64,000 nucleotides of DNA from JANNSX01 sp041397825 (GCA_041397825.1 JAWKVX010000002.1:1116001-1180000); one strand, 5' to 3'. Shown: positions 35,291 to 44,448, counted from the stretch's first letter. Numbers and translations are program-made. Notes: a model not told the origin generated them from the letters alone.

Positions 35291-36226
35291 TCACGTCGTC
35301 GTGGGGTGCTCCGGCGGGGGCACCTTGCCTCGTCCGGTGATCATCTTCCAGATCGCGCCGAGAGCGACCGCCGCTCCGACGATGATGATGGCGGCGAACT
35401 TCTTCAGGAAGACGAGTGCGAGCGCCAGCAGACCGAGCTTCTTTGCCGCCACGCCGGCAATGAGCCCGCCGACACCATAGGCGGCGACCGTATCGAGGTT
35501 GGGATCGAAGTCCTCGTAGCGTGCGCCGGCATCGAAGTTGGCGATCTTGAGGACGTCCGGCATCGCCGTCTTGACGCCATCGAGGCCGGTCATGTCGGTG
35601 ATGAAGGAGAGTTCCAGCACGCCATTGCGGCCGAGCGCGCGTACATCGTAGTTCACGGAATGCTCCGTAGCGGTGCCGAACTTGAGTTCCCGCCCCCAAT
35701 GCAGCTTGTGCTGCGGCTGGTCATAATAGGGAGGCGACGCCCAGCCGATGAGCGTGATCGTCTCGTAGCCGGCCTTCTGACGCTCCGCGTTGGCTTCCTC
35801 GGTCGAGGCCCGCATACTCACGAGCAGATCGTCGTAGTCGAGGTTCTTGGCGTCGTCGTCGGAGACATAACCCTCGGCGGAGTAGGTGATCGTCGCCCCC
35901 CAGGCGTCGCTGTCGACCGGCGTCGAGGCGGCGGGGAACAGCATACCGAGCACGCCGTCGGCATTGGCGGGCGGGTTGCCCCAAAGGTCCACCAGCACCT
36001 TCCGGGCATCTCCGGCACCGAGAAAATAGAAGCCGTCCGGCACGTTGAGCGTTGCTTTCGCCTCGGCAAGCCTGATCTCGCCCTGCCGGTAGTCGAGGCC
36101 GGCGACAAAGGTCTGTGCCTCGGCGTTCTGGTAGCTCACGCCGGGAAACAGCTCGGCGAAGGTCTTGGCGTGGAGCGGTTGAAGGCTGATCGGCAGAACG
36201 AGGCAAGCGAGGGCAAGAATGCGCAT
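35291..36226 (-). CDS. DUF2167 membrane protein
   Basis: A 311-residue exported or membrane protein of the DUF2167 family. An N-terminal signal sequence (ILALACLVLPISLQPLHA) is followed by a beta-rich domain (about 20-225), and C-terminal hydrophobic stretches (about 243-265 and 270-290) before a short basic and Pro-rich tail. ATG 36226 has a perfect AGGAGG five bases upstream; the in-frame TTG at 36229 is less likely. Function is unknown. It is downstream of the rhomboid gene on the same strand, across 109 bases. Confidence 0.8.
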   Translation of the reverse strand: MRILALACLVLPISLQPLHAKTFAELFPGVSYQNAEAQTFVAGLDYRQGEIRLAEAKATLNVPDGFYFLGAGDARKVLVDLWGNPPANADGVLGMLFPAASTPVDSDAWGATITYSAEGYVSDDDAKNLDYDDLLVSMRASTEEANAERQKAGYETITLIGWASPPYYDQPQHKLHWGRELKFGTATEHSVNYDVRALGRNGVLELSFITDMTGLDGVKTAMPDVLKIANFDAGARYEDFDPNLDTVAAYGVGGLIAGVAAKKLGLLALALVFLKKFAAIIIVGAAVALGAIWKMITGRGKVPPPEHPTTT

Positions 36227-36337
36227 CAAGGCCTCCTGCGCGGGCTATGCCGCAGGCTGACGGTAGTGGATATGACAGACGCTGTCGACCTGCCGTCCGC
36301 GAACTCCTGTGGGTTCCGCAGACCCACAGCGTCGACG

Positions 36338-36928
36338 TTACTGTCGGCGCCGGGGATGCTGGCCACCGCCCCAGGTCCGGATCAGGAGATAGCCGCCGAG
36401 CATTCCGCCCAGGTGCGCGAAGTGAGCGACCCCGGCGTCGGTGCCGGTGACTCCGAGCACCAGCTCCAGGCCCCCATAAAGCGTTGCGAACAGCCAGGCA
36501 GGCATCGGAATGGGTGGGAACAGCAGGACGATGGTCCGATTGGGATATCGCATGGCGAAGGCCAGGAGGATACCGAACACCCCGCCGGAAGCCCCGATCG
36601 TCGGAGCATTCGATCCGGTCATCGCCGAGGCCAAAAGCTGGGTGAGGGCGGCGCCGATGACGCAGACGGCATAGTAGACGACGAGCCGCTGGCTGCCCCA
36701 GGCCCGCTCGATCTCAGCGCCAAACATCCAGAGCCCGAACATGTTGAAGAAGAGGTGCGGCAGGCCGCCGTGCAGGAAGGCATAGGAGATCAGTTGCCAG
36801 GGGCCGAACCCCTCTCCGACCGGCCAGAGCGCGAAGGTATAGATCAGTGAATCGCCCAGCAGCGGCTGAACGGCAAAGACCGCGATATTGGCGATGATCA
36901 GGGTCTGGATGGCCATCGGCCTGTCCAT
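36338..36928 (-). CDS. Rhomboid-family intramembrane serine protease
   Basis: A 196-residue rhomboid with six membrane helices. The catalytic Ser is in IGASGGVFG, the His in AHLGGMLGG, and the HGGLPHLFFNMFGLWMFG loop carries the oxyanion Asn/His set. ATG 36928 starts the first helix; the open frame reaches further upstream without a ribosome site. It would cleave transmembrane substrates in the inner membrane. It follows the 117-residue membrane protein gene by 94 bases on the same strand and is probably part of, or just downstream of, the mutase operon. Confidence 0.9.
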   Translation of the reverse strand: MDRPMAIQTLIIANIAVFAVQPLLGDSLIYTFALWPVGEGFGPWQLISYAFLHGGLPHLFFNMFGLWMFGAEIERAWGSQRLVVYYAVCVIGAALTQLLASAMTGSNAPTIGASGGVFGILLAFAMRYPNRTIVLLFPPIPMPAWLFATLYGGLELVLGVTGTDAGVAHFAHLGGMLGGYLLIRTWGGGQHPRRRQ

Positions 36929-37022
36929 GAGCGTGTTCTCTCTCTTCCGGGTGGAGCGAGCCGACCGGCCATGTGCCCCAGAAAGCTGACGGCCAAGCTC
37001 GGGCCGCGTCATTCAAATCCTT

Positions 37023-37376
37023 CTAGCGCGGCCAGCTACCGCCGATCTGCAGAAGAAACCCGAGGGCAATCAGAACCATGGCGAGCATGAACCAGCCGCG
37101 GCGCATGCCGCGGGAGGCCTCGCCGCGCGCGATCTGTTGATAGGTCTCGCGCTGCTGGCGCATGTGATCGAAGACCGGCTGGTGCGGGCCGCCTGGCCGC
37201 GGCATCATCGGATGTGGCCGCAGCTGTTCCTGCCGGCGCCGGAGTTCGGCCTCGTGGCGCTCCGCGGAAAGCGCCGTCCACCATTCGAGGGCCAGCACGA
37301 TGACGCCGACGAAGTCGAGCACAAGTCCGGCAATGTTGAGGTAGGGGCCGATGGCCCAAAGGATATCGCTGATCAT
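37023..37376 (-). CDS. Hypothetical small membrane protein
   Basis: A 117-residue protein with two membrane segments (about 14-34 and 94-113) separated by a charged cytoplasmic stretch rich in Arg, Gln and His (RRRQEQLRPHP). I do not recognise the family. It starts inside the end of the mutase large-subunit gene (four-base overlap), so it is translated as part of that operon; whether it has a role in it is unknown. Confidence 0.7.
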   Translation of the reverse strand: MISDILWAIGPYLNIAGLVLDFVGVIVLALEWWTALSAERHEAELRRRQEQLRPHPMMPRPGGPHQPVFDHMRQQRETYQQIARGEASRGMRRGWFMLAMVLIALGFLLQIGGSWPR

Positions 37377-39526
37377 GCGTAGCCGAGCTCCGCATTGAGT
37401 TTCCTCAGGAGCTCCGTGGCTGCTCGGCCGATGTTCGTGCCGGGCCCGAAGACCGCGATGGCGCCGGCGTCGGTGAGCGCGCGATGGTCGGCCGGCGGAA
37501 TGACACCGCCGACGACGATCAGGATGTCCTGCCGGTTGTGCTGGCCGAGCTCGGAGCGGAGCTCCGGCACCAGCGTCAGGTGGCCGGCCGCCAGCGACGA
37601 GACGCCGACGATGTGCACGTCCTTCTCCGCCGCGAGCTTGGCGACCTCGCCGGGCGTGGCAAACAGCGGACCGATCTCAACGTCGAAGCCGAGATCGGCG
37701 AGAGCCGTCGCGATCACCTTCTGCCCACGGTCGTGTCCGTCCTGGCCGACCTTGGCGATCAGGATCTTCGGTCGCCTCCCGTCCTTCGCGGCGAAGGCCT
37801 CGACCATGCCGCGGATCGTCTCGGCGGTCTCCTGCGCGACACCGCTCATCTCTGCGCGATAGACGCCCGCGATCGTCCGGGTCTCGGCCTGGTGGCGGCT
37901 GAAGACGGCTTCGAGCGCGCTCGAGATCTCGCCGACCGTTGCCTGGGCGCGGGCGGCCTCGACCGCAGCCGCGAGGAGATTGACCGACCCGCGGGCCGCC
38001 TTGGTCAGCGCTGCCAAGGCGGCTTGGACTTTCGCCTCGTCGCGCTCGGACTTCAACTTCGCGAGCTTGGCGATCTGCTGTCGCCGGACCTCGGCGTTGT
38101 CGACTTTCAGGATGTCGATCTCCGACTGACCCTCGACCTGATATTTGTTGACGCCGACGATGGTCTGGCGGCCGCTGTCGATGCGGGCCTGCGTTCGAGC
38201 CGCGGCCTCCTCGATCCTGAGCTTCGGCACGCCGGCCTCGATCGCCTTCGCCATGCCCCCGAGGTCCTCGATCTCCTGGATGTGCTCCCAGGCGCGGCTT
38301 GCGAGATCGTTCGTCAGCTTCTCGACATAGAAGCTGCCGGCCCAGGGATCGATCGGCCTCGTCGTGTTGCTTTCCAGTTGCAGAACGAGCTGGGTGTTGC
38401 GGGCGATGCGGGCCGAGAAGTCGGTCGGCAGCGCGAGCGCCTCGTCGAGGGCGTTGGTATGCAGCGATTGCGTATGCCCCTCCGTCGCGGCCATCGCCTC
38501 GACCATTGTCCGGGTGACGTTGTTGAAGATGTCGGCGGCCGTCAGGCTCCAGCCGGAGGTCTGGCAGTGGGTGCGCAGTGATTGCGAGCGGGGGTCCCTG
38601 GCGCCGAGATCCTGCATGAGCTTCGCCCAGATGAGCCGGGCCGCCCGCATCTTGGCGATCTCCATGAAGAAGTTCATGCCGATCGCCCAGAAGAAGGACA
38701 GGCGGGGTGCGAAGCTGTCGACGGCAAGGCCGGCCGCGATGCCGGCTCTCACATACTCGACACCATCGGCCAGCGTATAGGCGAGCTCGAGGTCGGCCGT
38801 CGCGCCCGCTTCCTGCATGTGATAGCCGGAGATCGAGATCGAGTTGAATTTCGGCATTCGCTCGGAGGTGTAGGCAAAAATGTCCGACACGATCCGCATC
38901 GAGGGACTGGGCGGATAAATGTAGGTGTTCCGCACCATGAACTCTTTCAGAATGTCGTTCTGGATTGTGCCCGACAGTTTCTCGGGCGCAACGCCCTGCT
39001 CCTCGCCAGCGACGATGAACAGCGCCAGGATCGGCAGCACGGCACCGTTCATGGTCATCGACACGGAGATCTTGTCGAGCGGGATGCCGTCGAACAGCGT
39101 CCGCATGTCGAGAATGGAATCGATGGCCACCCCCGCCATGCCGACATCGCCTTTGACGCGCGGATGGTCGCTGTCGTAGCCGCGGTGGGTCGCAAGGTCG
39201 AAGGCGACCGAGACGCCCTGCTGTCCAGCCGCGAGATTGCGGCGATAGAAGGCGTTGCTCTCCTCGGCCGTCGAGAATCCGGCATATTGCCGGATCGTCC
39301 ACGGCTTCTGCAGGTACATCGTCGGGTAGGGGCCGCGAAGGAACGGCGGCAGTCCGGGCCAGGTATCGAGAAACGCGAGGTTCGCCGTGTCGGCCTTCGT
39401 GTAGGCCGGTGCCACGGCGATACCTTCCGGCGTTTGCCAGGCCTGGTCCGCAGGTGGTGTGTTCCGGCGCCGGGGCGGTGCCACGTCGTCATAGGCGATG
39501 GTCGCGTAGCTCGGGAGGCGGGTCAT
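37373..39526 (-). CDS. mutB: Methylmalonyl-CoA mutase large subunit
   Basis: A 717-residue adenosylcobalamin-dependent mutase. The N-terminal TIM barrel holds the acyl-CoA, with the usual N-terminal PGLPPFLRGPYPTMY segment. The C-terminal B12-binding domain has the base-off ligand motif D-x-H-x-x-G at 596-601 (DGHDRG), then SSLAAGH and GGVIPP. It interconverts (R)-methylmalonyl-CoA and succinyl-CoA, feeding propionyl-CoA into the TCA cycle. Its start overlaps the last GFA gene (ATGA). Length is that of a full subunit. Confidence 0.97.
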   Translation of the reverse strand: MTRLPSYATIAYDDVAPPRRRNTPPADQAWQTPEGIAVAPAYTKADTANLAFLDTWPGLPPFLRGPYPTMYLQKPWTIRQYAGFSTAEESNAFYRRNLAAGQQGVSVAFDLATHRGYDSDHPRVKGDVGMAGVAIDSILDMRTLFDGIPLDKISVSMTMNGAVLPILALFIVAGEEQGVAPEKLSGTIQNDILKEFMVRNTYIYPPSPSMRIVSDIFAYTSERMPKFNSISISGYHMQEAGATADLELAYTLADGVEYVRAGIAAGLAVDSFAPRLSFFWAIGMNFFMEIAKMRAARLIWAKLMQDLGARDPRSQSLRTHCQTSGWSLTAADIFNNVTRTMVEAMAATEGHTQSLHTNALDEALALPTDFSARIARNTQLVLQLESNTTRPIDPWAGSFYVEKLTNDLASRAWEHIQEIEDLGGMAKAIEAGVPKLRIEEAAARTQARIDSGRQTIVGVNKYQVEGQSEIDILKVDNAEVRRQQIAKLAKLKSERDEAKVQAALAALTKAARGSVNLLAAAVEAARAQATVGEISSALEAVFSRHQAETRTIAGVYRAEMSGVAQETAETIRGMVEAFAAKDGRRPKILIAKVGQDGHDRGQKVIATALADLGFDVEIGPLFATPGEVAKLAAEKDVHIVGVSSLAAGHLTLVPELRSELGQHNRQDILIVVGGVIPPADHRALTDAGAIAVFGPGTNIGRAATELLRKLNAELGYA

Positions 39527-39975
39527 GCCTTGTCCTGATAGTTGACGAGGTCACGGAGAAACGCGGCCCCCGCGTTCTCCTCCGTCGTCTTGGCCGGCAG
39601 GGTTCTGAGATCGAGCGCCCACGGCAGATGGCTCTCCATGCCGATCTGTCGGACGGGCTGAACTTTCGTTGGATCGTCGAGGGTGACGAACATGATGTCG
39701 ACATTGTCCGAGCCCGGCGTGCGGAAGGCGAGCGGCGTGCCGCATCGGGCGCAGAAGTCCCTTTGTCCTTTGGACGAGCTGGCGAAGGTCGCCGGCTCTC
39801 CCTTCGTCCAGGCGAAGTCGCTGCCGACCGAGGCCGTGGCGATGTACGGGCCGCCGACGGCACGCTGGCACATGCGGCAGTGGCAGAGGGAGGGCGACTT
39901 GGGCTCGGCATAGACGGCATAGCGCACGGCGCCGCATTGGCAGCCACCGGTCATCAGAGGTGTGCGATCGGCCAT
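39523..39975 (-). CDS. GFA-family (glutathione-dependent formaldehyde-activating-like) protein 1
   Basis: A 150-residue GFA/CENP-V fold protein. The zinc-binding sets are GGCQCGA, CHCRMCQ and FCARCGTP. The fold is named for an enzyme that condenses glutathione and formaldehyde, but many family members do other things. Its end overlaps the mutase large-subunit gene by four bases; it starts four bases after the next GFA gene. It is the last of three paralogues in this operon. Confidence 0.88.
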   Translation of the reverse strand: MADRTPLMTGGCQCGAVRYAVYAEPKSPSLCHCRMCQRAVGGPYIATASVGSDFAWTKGEPATFASSSKGQRDFCARCGTPLAFRTPGSDNVDIMFVTLDDPTKVQPVRQIGMESHLPWALDLRTLPAKTTEENAGAAFLRDLVNYQDKA

Positions 39976-39979
39976 GGTC

Positions 39980-40477
39980 TCACGCTCCGGGTGGGCGCGG
40001 GGTCCATTGGGACACCTCGCGGTCGGGATGCTGATAGCTCGTCAGTGTGTTGAAAATCGTCCCGGGAACGTTGTCGCCGAGATCGTGCACTGGCATCCGC
40101 GGCAGGTCGTCCAACCAATGGCATTTGCTTTCGAGCCCCATCTGCACCGTCGGCACGATGGACTGGAAATCGTCGAATGCGCCTCCGGTCAGATACTGGT
40201 GCTCGGTTTCCTCGCCGATCCGATAACGGTAGCCGATAGGCGTGCCACAGGCTGCGCAGAACTGGCGGAAGCCGAGCGAGGAGCTTGCCCACTCGGCGGG
40301 GCGGCCGACGGTCCAGCGGAACCGGATCAGAGGCAGTTTCGCAAAGACCGCGAACGGGCCGCCGACGGATTTCTGGCACATGCGGCAGTGACAGACATAG
40401 ACAGATTCGAGCGGTGCCTGGGTCGCGAAACGGAGCGCACCGCACTGGCAGCCGCCGGTCTTGTGATCGGTCGTCAA
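39980..40477 (-). CDS. GFA-family protein 2
   Basis: A 165-residue GFA-fold protein with GGCQCGA, CHCRMCQ and FCAACGTP cysteine sets. It starts with TTG at 40477, preceded by GGTGGAG and overlapping the previous stop as TTGA. It shares the cysteine blocks with its neighbours but diverges clearly elsewhere, for instance in the segment before FCAACG and in the C-terminal third, so the copies are not recent duplicates. A non-formaldehyde role tied to the mutase is possible. Confidence 0.88.
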   Translation of the reverse strand: MTTDHKTGGCQCGALRFATQAPLESVYVCHCRMCQKSVGGPFAVFAKLPLIRFRWTVGRPAEWASSSLGFRQFCAACGTPIGYRYRIGEETEHQYLTGGAFDDFQSIVPTVQMGLESKCHWLDDLPRMPVHDLGDNVPGTIFNTLTSYQHPDREVSQWTPRPPGA

Positions 40478-40977
40478 TTTGCTCCACCCTCCGACGGCCG
40501 CCAGCCATCAGGCGTTTCACGATCCGGGTGTTGCAGGCTGACCAATCGTGCCTCGACCTCGGATGTCAATCCGGCGTCGTGCTGGCCCGGCAGAGAATCC
40601 ATATGCCCGGCCCAGGCAATGCGTGCGTCGAGGTCGTATTGCAGTGTCGGTGGCCGGAGCTCCGGGTGATCGAGTGAGCCGAGCGTCACATTGATGCGGC
40701 CGGAGTTGTCGCCTCGATAGGACAAGGGCGTGCCGCAGTCGCCGCAGAAGTCGCGGACGGCGATGTTGGAGGACCGATAGATCTTGGGTGTTCCTCGGGT
40801 CCAGGCGAAGTCGGCGAGTGCGACGGGAGCCACCGTCAGGAAGGGGCCGCCGACCGCCTTCTGGCACATCCGGCAGTGACACACGTAGCCTTCTGTGGGC
40901 ATGGCGTAGATGGCGTAGCGGATGGCGCCGCATTGGCAGCCGCCCGTGAGCACGGCGTTGCGCGAGTCTTTGATCAT
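40474..40977 (-). CDS. GFA-family protein 3
   Basis: A 167-residue GFA-fold protein with the three cysteine blocks GGCQCGA, CHCRMCQ and FCGDCGTP. It overlaps the mutase small-subunit stop (ATGA) upstream and the second GFA gene downstream, so the three are translated in tandem between mutA and mutB. It resembles GFA 1 more than GFA 2 in the RYAIYA/RYAVYA region. Function is unknown beyond zinc binding expected for the fold. Confidence 0.88.
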   Translation of the reverse strand: MIKDSRNAVLTGGCQCGAIRYAIYAMPTEGYVCHCRMCQKAVGGPFLTVAPVALADFAWTRGTPKIYRSSNIAVRDFCGDCGTPLSYRGDNSGRINVTLGSLDHPELRPPTLQYDLDARIAWAGHMDSLPGQHDAGLTSEVEARLVSLQHPDRETPDGWRPSEGGAN

Positions 40978-42464
40978 GATTTGCCTTCGGGGATGTTGGT
41001 GTCGAGCGGCCGCGGCGCGAAGGTGTCGATCCGGGTCTCGGCGCGCTCGATCGCGGCGACGGGGGGATGCGGCAACACGCCCGGTGGCGGGGCGTCCGTC
41101 TCGGGAAACACAGACACGCCGACAAGAGGCAATGCGCCGTCGGCGACGAGCTTCGCGCGCCGCTCGGCCGTCACAGCGATGCGATCCGCGAGGGAGCCCG
41201 AGGTGAGAGCGGTCGTCATGCCGCCCTTGGCCTCGATCTCCTGGAAGAGGGCCCAGGACTTGCGCGCCAGCGCATCGGTCAACGTCTCGAGATAGGCGCT
41301 GCCGCCGCCGGGATCGGCGACGCGTCCGAGGTGGGATTCTTCCGCGAGGATGTTGAGCGTATTGCGGGCCAGCCGCCGCGCCTCGCCATCCGGTCGCCCG
41401 AGCGCCCAGGTATAAGGCAGGACGGCGATGCAGTCGGCGCCGCCGAGCACGGCAGCGGTGGCGGCGATGGTGGTGCGGAGCAGATTGGTGTTGGGAGATC
41501 GGCGCGTCATGATGCGGGCCGACGTCGAGCAGGTGAGATGAAGTCGTGCGGTCGCCTCGCCGAAACCGGCTGCGGCCATCACACGCCAGACGAGGCCGCG
41601 GGCTGCCCTGAGCTTGGCCATCGACAGGAAGAGATCGGTGTCCGTCGCCAGCGCGATGCCGATGCGCCCGAGCGCTACATCGGGGCGGACGCCGGCCTCG
41701 TCGAGATGCTTCAGATAGACGACGAGGGTGGCGAGGAGGGAGGCAAGCTCCTCGGCCTCGCTGGCGCCGGCTTCGTGGTAGGGCCTCGCATCGGCGAGGA
41801 GCAGGCGGACATTCGGCATCCGGTCGACATTGCTCGCGGCAAAATGAGCGAGTGTGTCGAGCGATCGCCAGAGCCCCTCTTCGAGTGCTCCCGTCGCGGC
41901 GAGCGTTCCGAGCGGATCGGCATTGATGGCTCCGAAGCGCCGCCCATCGGCGATGCCGGCGGCATCCCAGAGCGCCGCGAGGCTCTGGGCCGCGCCGAGG
42001 AACTGATCGCCAGCCATCACCTCGAGGTCTGTCCCAGCGAGCGCGACGCCCTCCAGCGCGGACCGTATCGCATCGTAGCGTGGCGCCAATCCGAAAAGTC
42101 CCGGAACGGCCAGATGCAGCACGATGCCGTCGGCGCCGTTGGCGAGATCGTCGCGAATGGCCGTGCAGGTCGTATTCGGATCATCATCGGCATGCAGCGT
42201 CAGGCTCCGCCACGGCCGGCCCTGCTCGTCGGTACGCAGTGCGCCACGTACGAACGGAGCGGCTCCCGGGACGAGATCGGCGAGCGCTGGCGCCAAGCCC
42301 GAGACAGCATAGATCGGCTCGATCCGTATGCCGTCGAGTGTCTGCGTGGCGAGGTCGGAGACGCGGGCGCCGCCGAGGCCCTTCTGAGCAAGCATCTCCC
42401 AGGCCTCGCGGCTGGCGGGCGGGAAATCCGAGGCACGTGGAGGATTGAGCATGCAACTTTCCAT
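40974..42464 (-). CDS. mutA: Methylmalonyl-CoA mutase small subunit
   Basis: A 496-residue MutA-type small subunit. It has the mutase TIM-barrel pattern but not the D-x-H-x-x-G B12 ligand. The N-terminal WEMLAQKGLGG, the RGLVWRVMAAAGF segment and LRTTIAATAAVLGGADCIAVLP match the family. It is structural and not catalytic in characterised enzymes. ATG 42464 has GGAACG upstream; ATG 42452 is an alternative start. It is the first gene of the overlapping mutA-GFA-GFA-GFA-mutB operon and is divergent from the HerA-type gene across 179 bases. Confidence 0.93.
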   Translation of the reverse strand: MESCMLNPPRASDFPPASREAWEMLAQKGLGGARVSDLATQTLDGIRIEPIYAVSGLAPALADLVPGAAPFVRGALRTDEQGRPWRSLTLHADDDPNTTCTAIRDDLANGADGIVLHLAVPGLFGLAPRYDAIRSALEGVALAGTDLEVMAGDQFLGAAQSLAALWDAAGIADGRRFGAINADPLGTLAATGALEEGLWRSLDTLAHFAASNVDRMPNVRLLLADARPYHEAGASEAEELASLLATLVVYLKHLDEAGVRPDVALGRIGIALATDTDLFLSMAKLRAARGLVWRVMAAAGFGEATARLHLTCSTSARIMTRRSPNTNLLRTTIAATAAVLGGADCIAVLPYTWALGRPDGEARRLARNTLNILAEESHLGRVADPGGGSAYLETLTDALARKSWALFQEIEAKGGMTTALTSGSLADRIAVTAERRAKLVADGALPLVGVSVFPETDAPPPGVLPHPPVAAIERAETRIDTFAPRPLDTNIPEGKS

Positions 42465-42643
42465 CTGGCGTTCCGTCGAAACTAGCGCCGGAGAGCGGGA
42501 AAACACAATCGTCACAATGTCCGGCCCGGCCATCGCGGTTTGCATTCGGGGGCCCGGCATGGCAAGTCTCGGCGCAGCGTGCCGGGGGCGGAGAATCGCC
42601 TTCCCGGACGACGATCTGAGGCCTGGGCCCGGAGGCAAGCGTC

Positions 42644-44221
42644 ATGCTCGATGAAACGACGATCTATCTCGGCACCAGCTTCATCAAGGAGACGCCGAAG
42701 CGGGAAGGCCTGACGCTCAAGCTGGCCAACCGGCACGGTCTCATCACTGGGGCGACCGGCACCGGCAAGACCGTTTCTCTTCAGGTGCTGGCCGAGGGCT
42801 TCTCGGACCATGGCGTGCCGGTCTTCTGCGCCGACGTCAAGGGCGACCTGTCGGGGATATCGCAGGCCGGCGTGTCGAAGGACTTTCTCGAGGCGCGCGC
42901 CAAGAAGATCGGCTTCGACGACTACAAGTACCAGGCCTATCCAACGATGTTCTGGGATGTTTTCGGCGAGCAGGGTCATCCGATCCGCGCGACCATATCC
43001 GAGATGGGTCCTCTCCTGCTCGCGCGTCTCATGGAGCTCAACGAGGTGCAGGAGGGTGTGCTCAACATCGCCTTTCGCATCGCCGACGAGGAAGGTCTGT
43101 TGATCCTCGATCTCAAGGATCTTCGCGCACTGATCGCCAATGTCGGTGAGCGGGCCGCCGAGCTCACGACCAAATACGGCAATGTGTCCAAGGCGTCGAT
43201 CGGCACCATCCAGCGCCGTCTCCTCGTGCTCGAGGAGCAAGGTGCGCTCCACTTCTTCGGCGAGCCGGCGCTCGACATCCGCGATATGATGAAGACGGAC
43301 CGCGACGGCCGGGGCTACATCAGCGTGCTGGCCGCCGACAAGCTCATGAACTCGCCGCGGCTCTATGCAACCTTCCTGTTCTGGCTGCTGTCGGAATTGT
43401 TCGAGGAATTGCCGGAGGTCGGCGATCCGGAGAAGCCGAAGCTCGTCTTCTTCTTCGACGAGGCGCATCTGCTCTTCGATCAGGCACCGAAGCCCTTGCT
43501 CGACAAGATCGAGCAGGTGACGCGCCTCATCCGTTCGAAGGGCGTCGGCGTCTACTACATCACGCAGAACCCGCTCGACGTCCCCGACTCGGTCTCGAGC
43601 CAGCTCGGCAATCGCGTCCAACACGCGCTCCGCGCCTTCACGCCGCGCGAGCAGAAGGCCGTCCGGGCCGCGGCGACGACGTTCCGGCCCAATCCGGAGC
43701 TCGATACCGAGCGGACCATCATGGAGCTCGGCGTCGGCGAGGCGCTGGTCTCCGTGCTCGAAGGCAAGGGCGCGCCCTCGATCGTGCAACGCACGCTGAT
43801 GCGACCGCCGTCGGGCCGGCTAGGTCCCGTGACGCCGGAGGAGCGCAAGGCGGTCATCCAGGCAAGCCCGGTCATGGGGCAGTACGAGAAGGCGATCGAT
43901 CGCGAGAGTGCGCACGAGGTATTGGAGAAACGCGCCAAAGGCATCGAAACGCGGCGTGAGGAGGCCGGCGGCACGCTCGGCGGGCGCCGGGATGTCGAGT
44001 ACGAGCGGCACGGTGAATTCCAGGTGCCGAAGATTCCCCGGGGTGACACCGAGGCTTATGAACGGGATCGTGAGGATAGCCGCAGAAGCGGCCGGCGCAC
44101 CGCGTCGTCCAGCTCGTCGCGCAGGCAAACGGCGGGGGAGGCCTTCACGAAATCCCTGCTGCGCTCGCTCGGCACGGCCGTCGGCTCGGCGATCGGCAGC
44201 ATCCTGCGCGGCCGGAGATAG
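42644..44221 (+). CDS. HerA-type (DUF853) ATPase
   Basis: A 525-residue HerA-HelD/DUF853 P-loop ATPase. Walker A GATGTGKT is at 36-43, Walker B is LVFFFDEAHLLF (about 266-277). An Arg-rich, Ser-rich tail follows (about 475-510). The family is widespread (YjgR in E. coli) and its role is not well defined. A GGAGG site at 42631 supports the ATG. There is no adjacent nuclease gene of the NurA or Sir2 type, so it is not a recognisable defence module. Confidence 0.85.
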   Translation: MLDETTIYLGTSFIKETPKREGLTLKLANRHGLITGATGTGKTVSLQVLAEGFSDHGVPVFCADVKGDLSGISQAGVSKDFLEARAKKIGFDDYKYQAYPTMFWDVFGEQGHPIRATISEMGPLLLARLMELNEVQEGVLNIAFRIADEEGLLILDLKDLRALIANVGERAAELTTKYGNVSKASIGTIQRRLLVLEEQGALHFFGEPALDIRDMMKTDRDGRGYISVLAADKLMNSPRLYATFLFWLLSELFEELPEVGDPEKPKLVFFFDEAHLLFDQAPKPLLDKIEQVTRLIRSKGVGVYYITQNPLDVPDSVSSQLGNRVQHALRAFTPREQKAVRAAATTFRPNPELDTERTIMELGVGEALVSVLEGKGAPSIVQRTLMRPPSGRLGPVTPEERKAVIQASPVMGQYEKAIDRESAHEVLEKRAKGIETRREEAGGTLGGRRDVEYERHGEFQVPKIPRGDTEAYERDREDSRRSGRRTASSSSSRRQTAGEAFTKSLLRSLGTAVGSAIGSILRGRR

Positions 44222-44229
44222 GCGTCGCG

Positions 44230-44415
44230 ATGGGCTGGCTCGACGAGATCCTGCGCCGGCAGTCCGAGAACCGCAGGCGGCGCCGCGTTGCTCCCAAGAC
44301 CGCCGCCGAGGGGTTCTGGATCAATCTCATCAAGGCGTTCGGCAAGGCGGTCGGCGGCAAGTTCGGCCGAGCGCTGCAGGGACCGAGACGCCGCAGGCGC
44401 CGGCGCTACTGGTAG
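44230..44415 (+). CDS. Hypothetical small basic protein
   Basis: A 61-residue, strongly basic protein: Arg runs at 15-19 and again near the C-terminus, with a hydrophobic amphipathic centre (GFWINLIKAFGKAVGGKFG). It starts eight bases after the HerA-type stop with GGAGATAGG upstream. I do not recognise the family. The Arg-rich ends could bind nucleic acid or a membrane. The translation is short enough that chance is possible, but spacing and ribosome site favour a real gene. Confidence 0.5.
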   Translation: MGWLDEILRRQSENRRRRRVAPKTAAEGFWINLIKAFGKAVGGKFGRALQGPRRRRRRRYW

Positions 44416-44448
44416 CGGAGGCCGTTCGGCCGACGGTAACGCCGAAGC

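Noticed and set aside
36307..36329. Hairpin CTGTGGGT/ACCCACAG between rhomboid and DUF2167 genes
   Set aside because: An 8-bp stem without a T-run on either strand. It is too weak to call a terminator.
39523..40977. Recent tandem duplication of the GFA genes
   Set aside because: The three proteins share mainly the cysteine blocks and differ elsewhere, so a recent duplication is not supported.
42644..44415. HerA-type gene as part of a defence system
   Set aside because: No nuclease, Sir2, methylase or other defence partner is next to it; DUF853 ATPases are common housekeeping-like genes.
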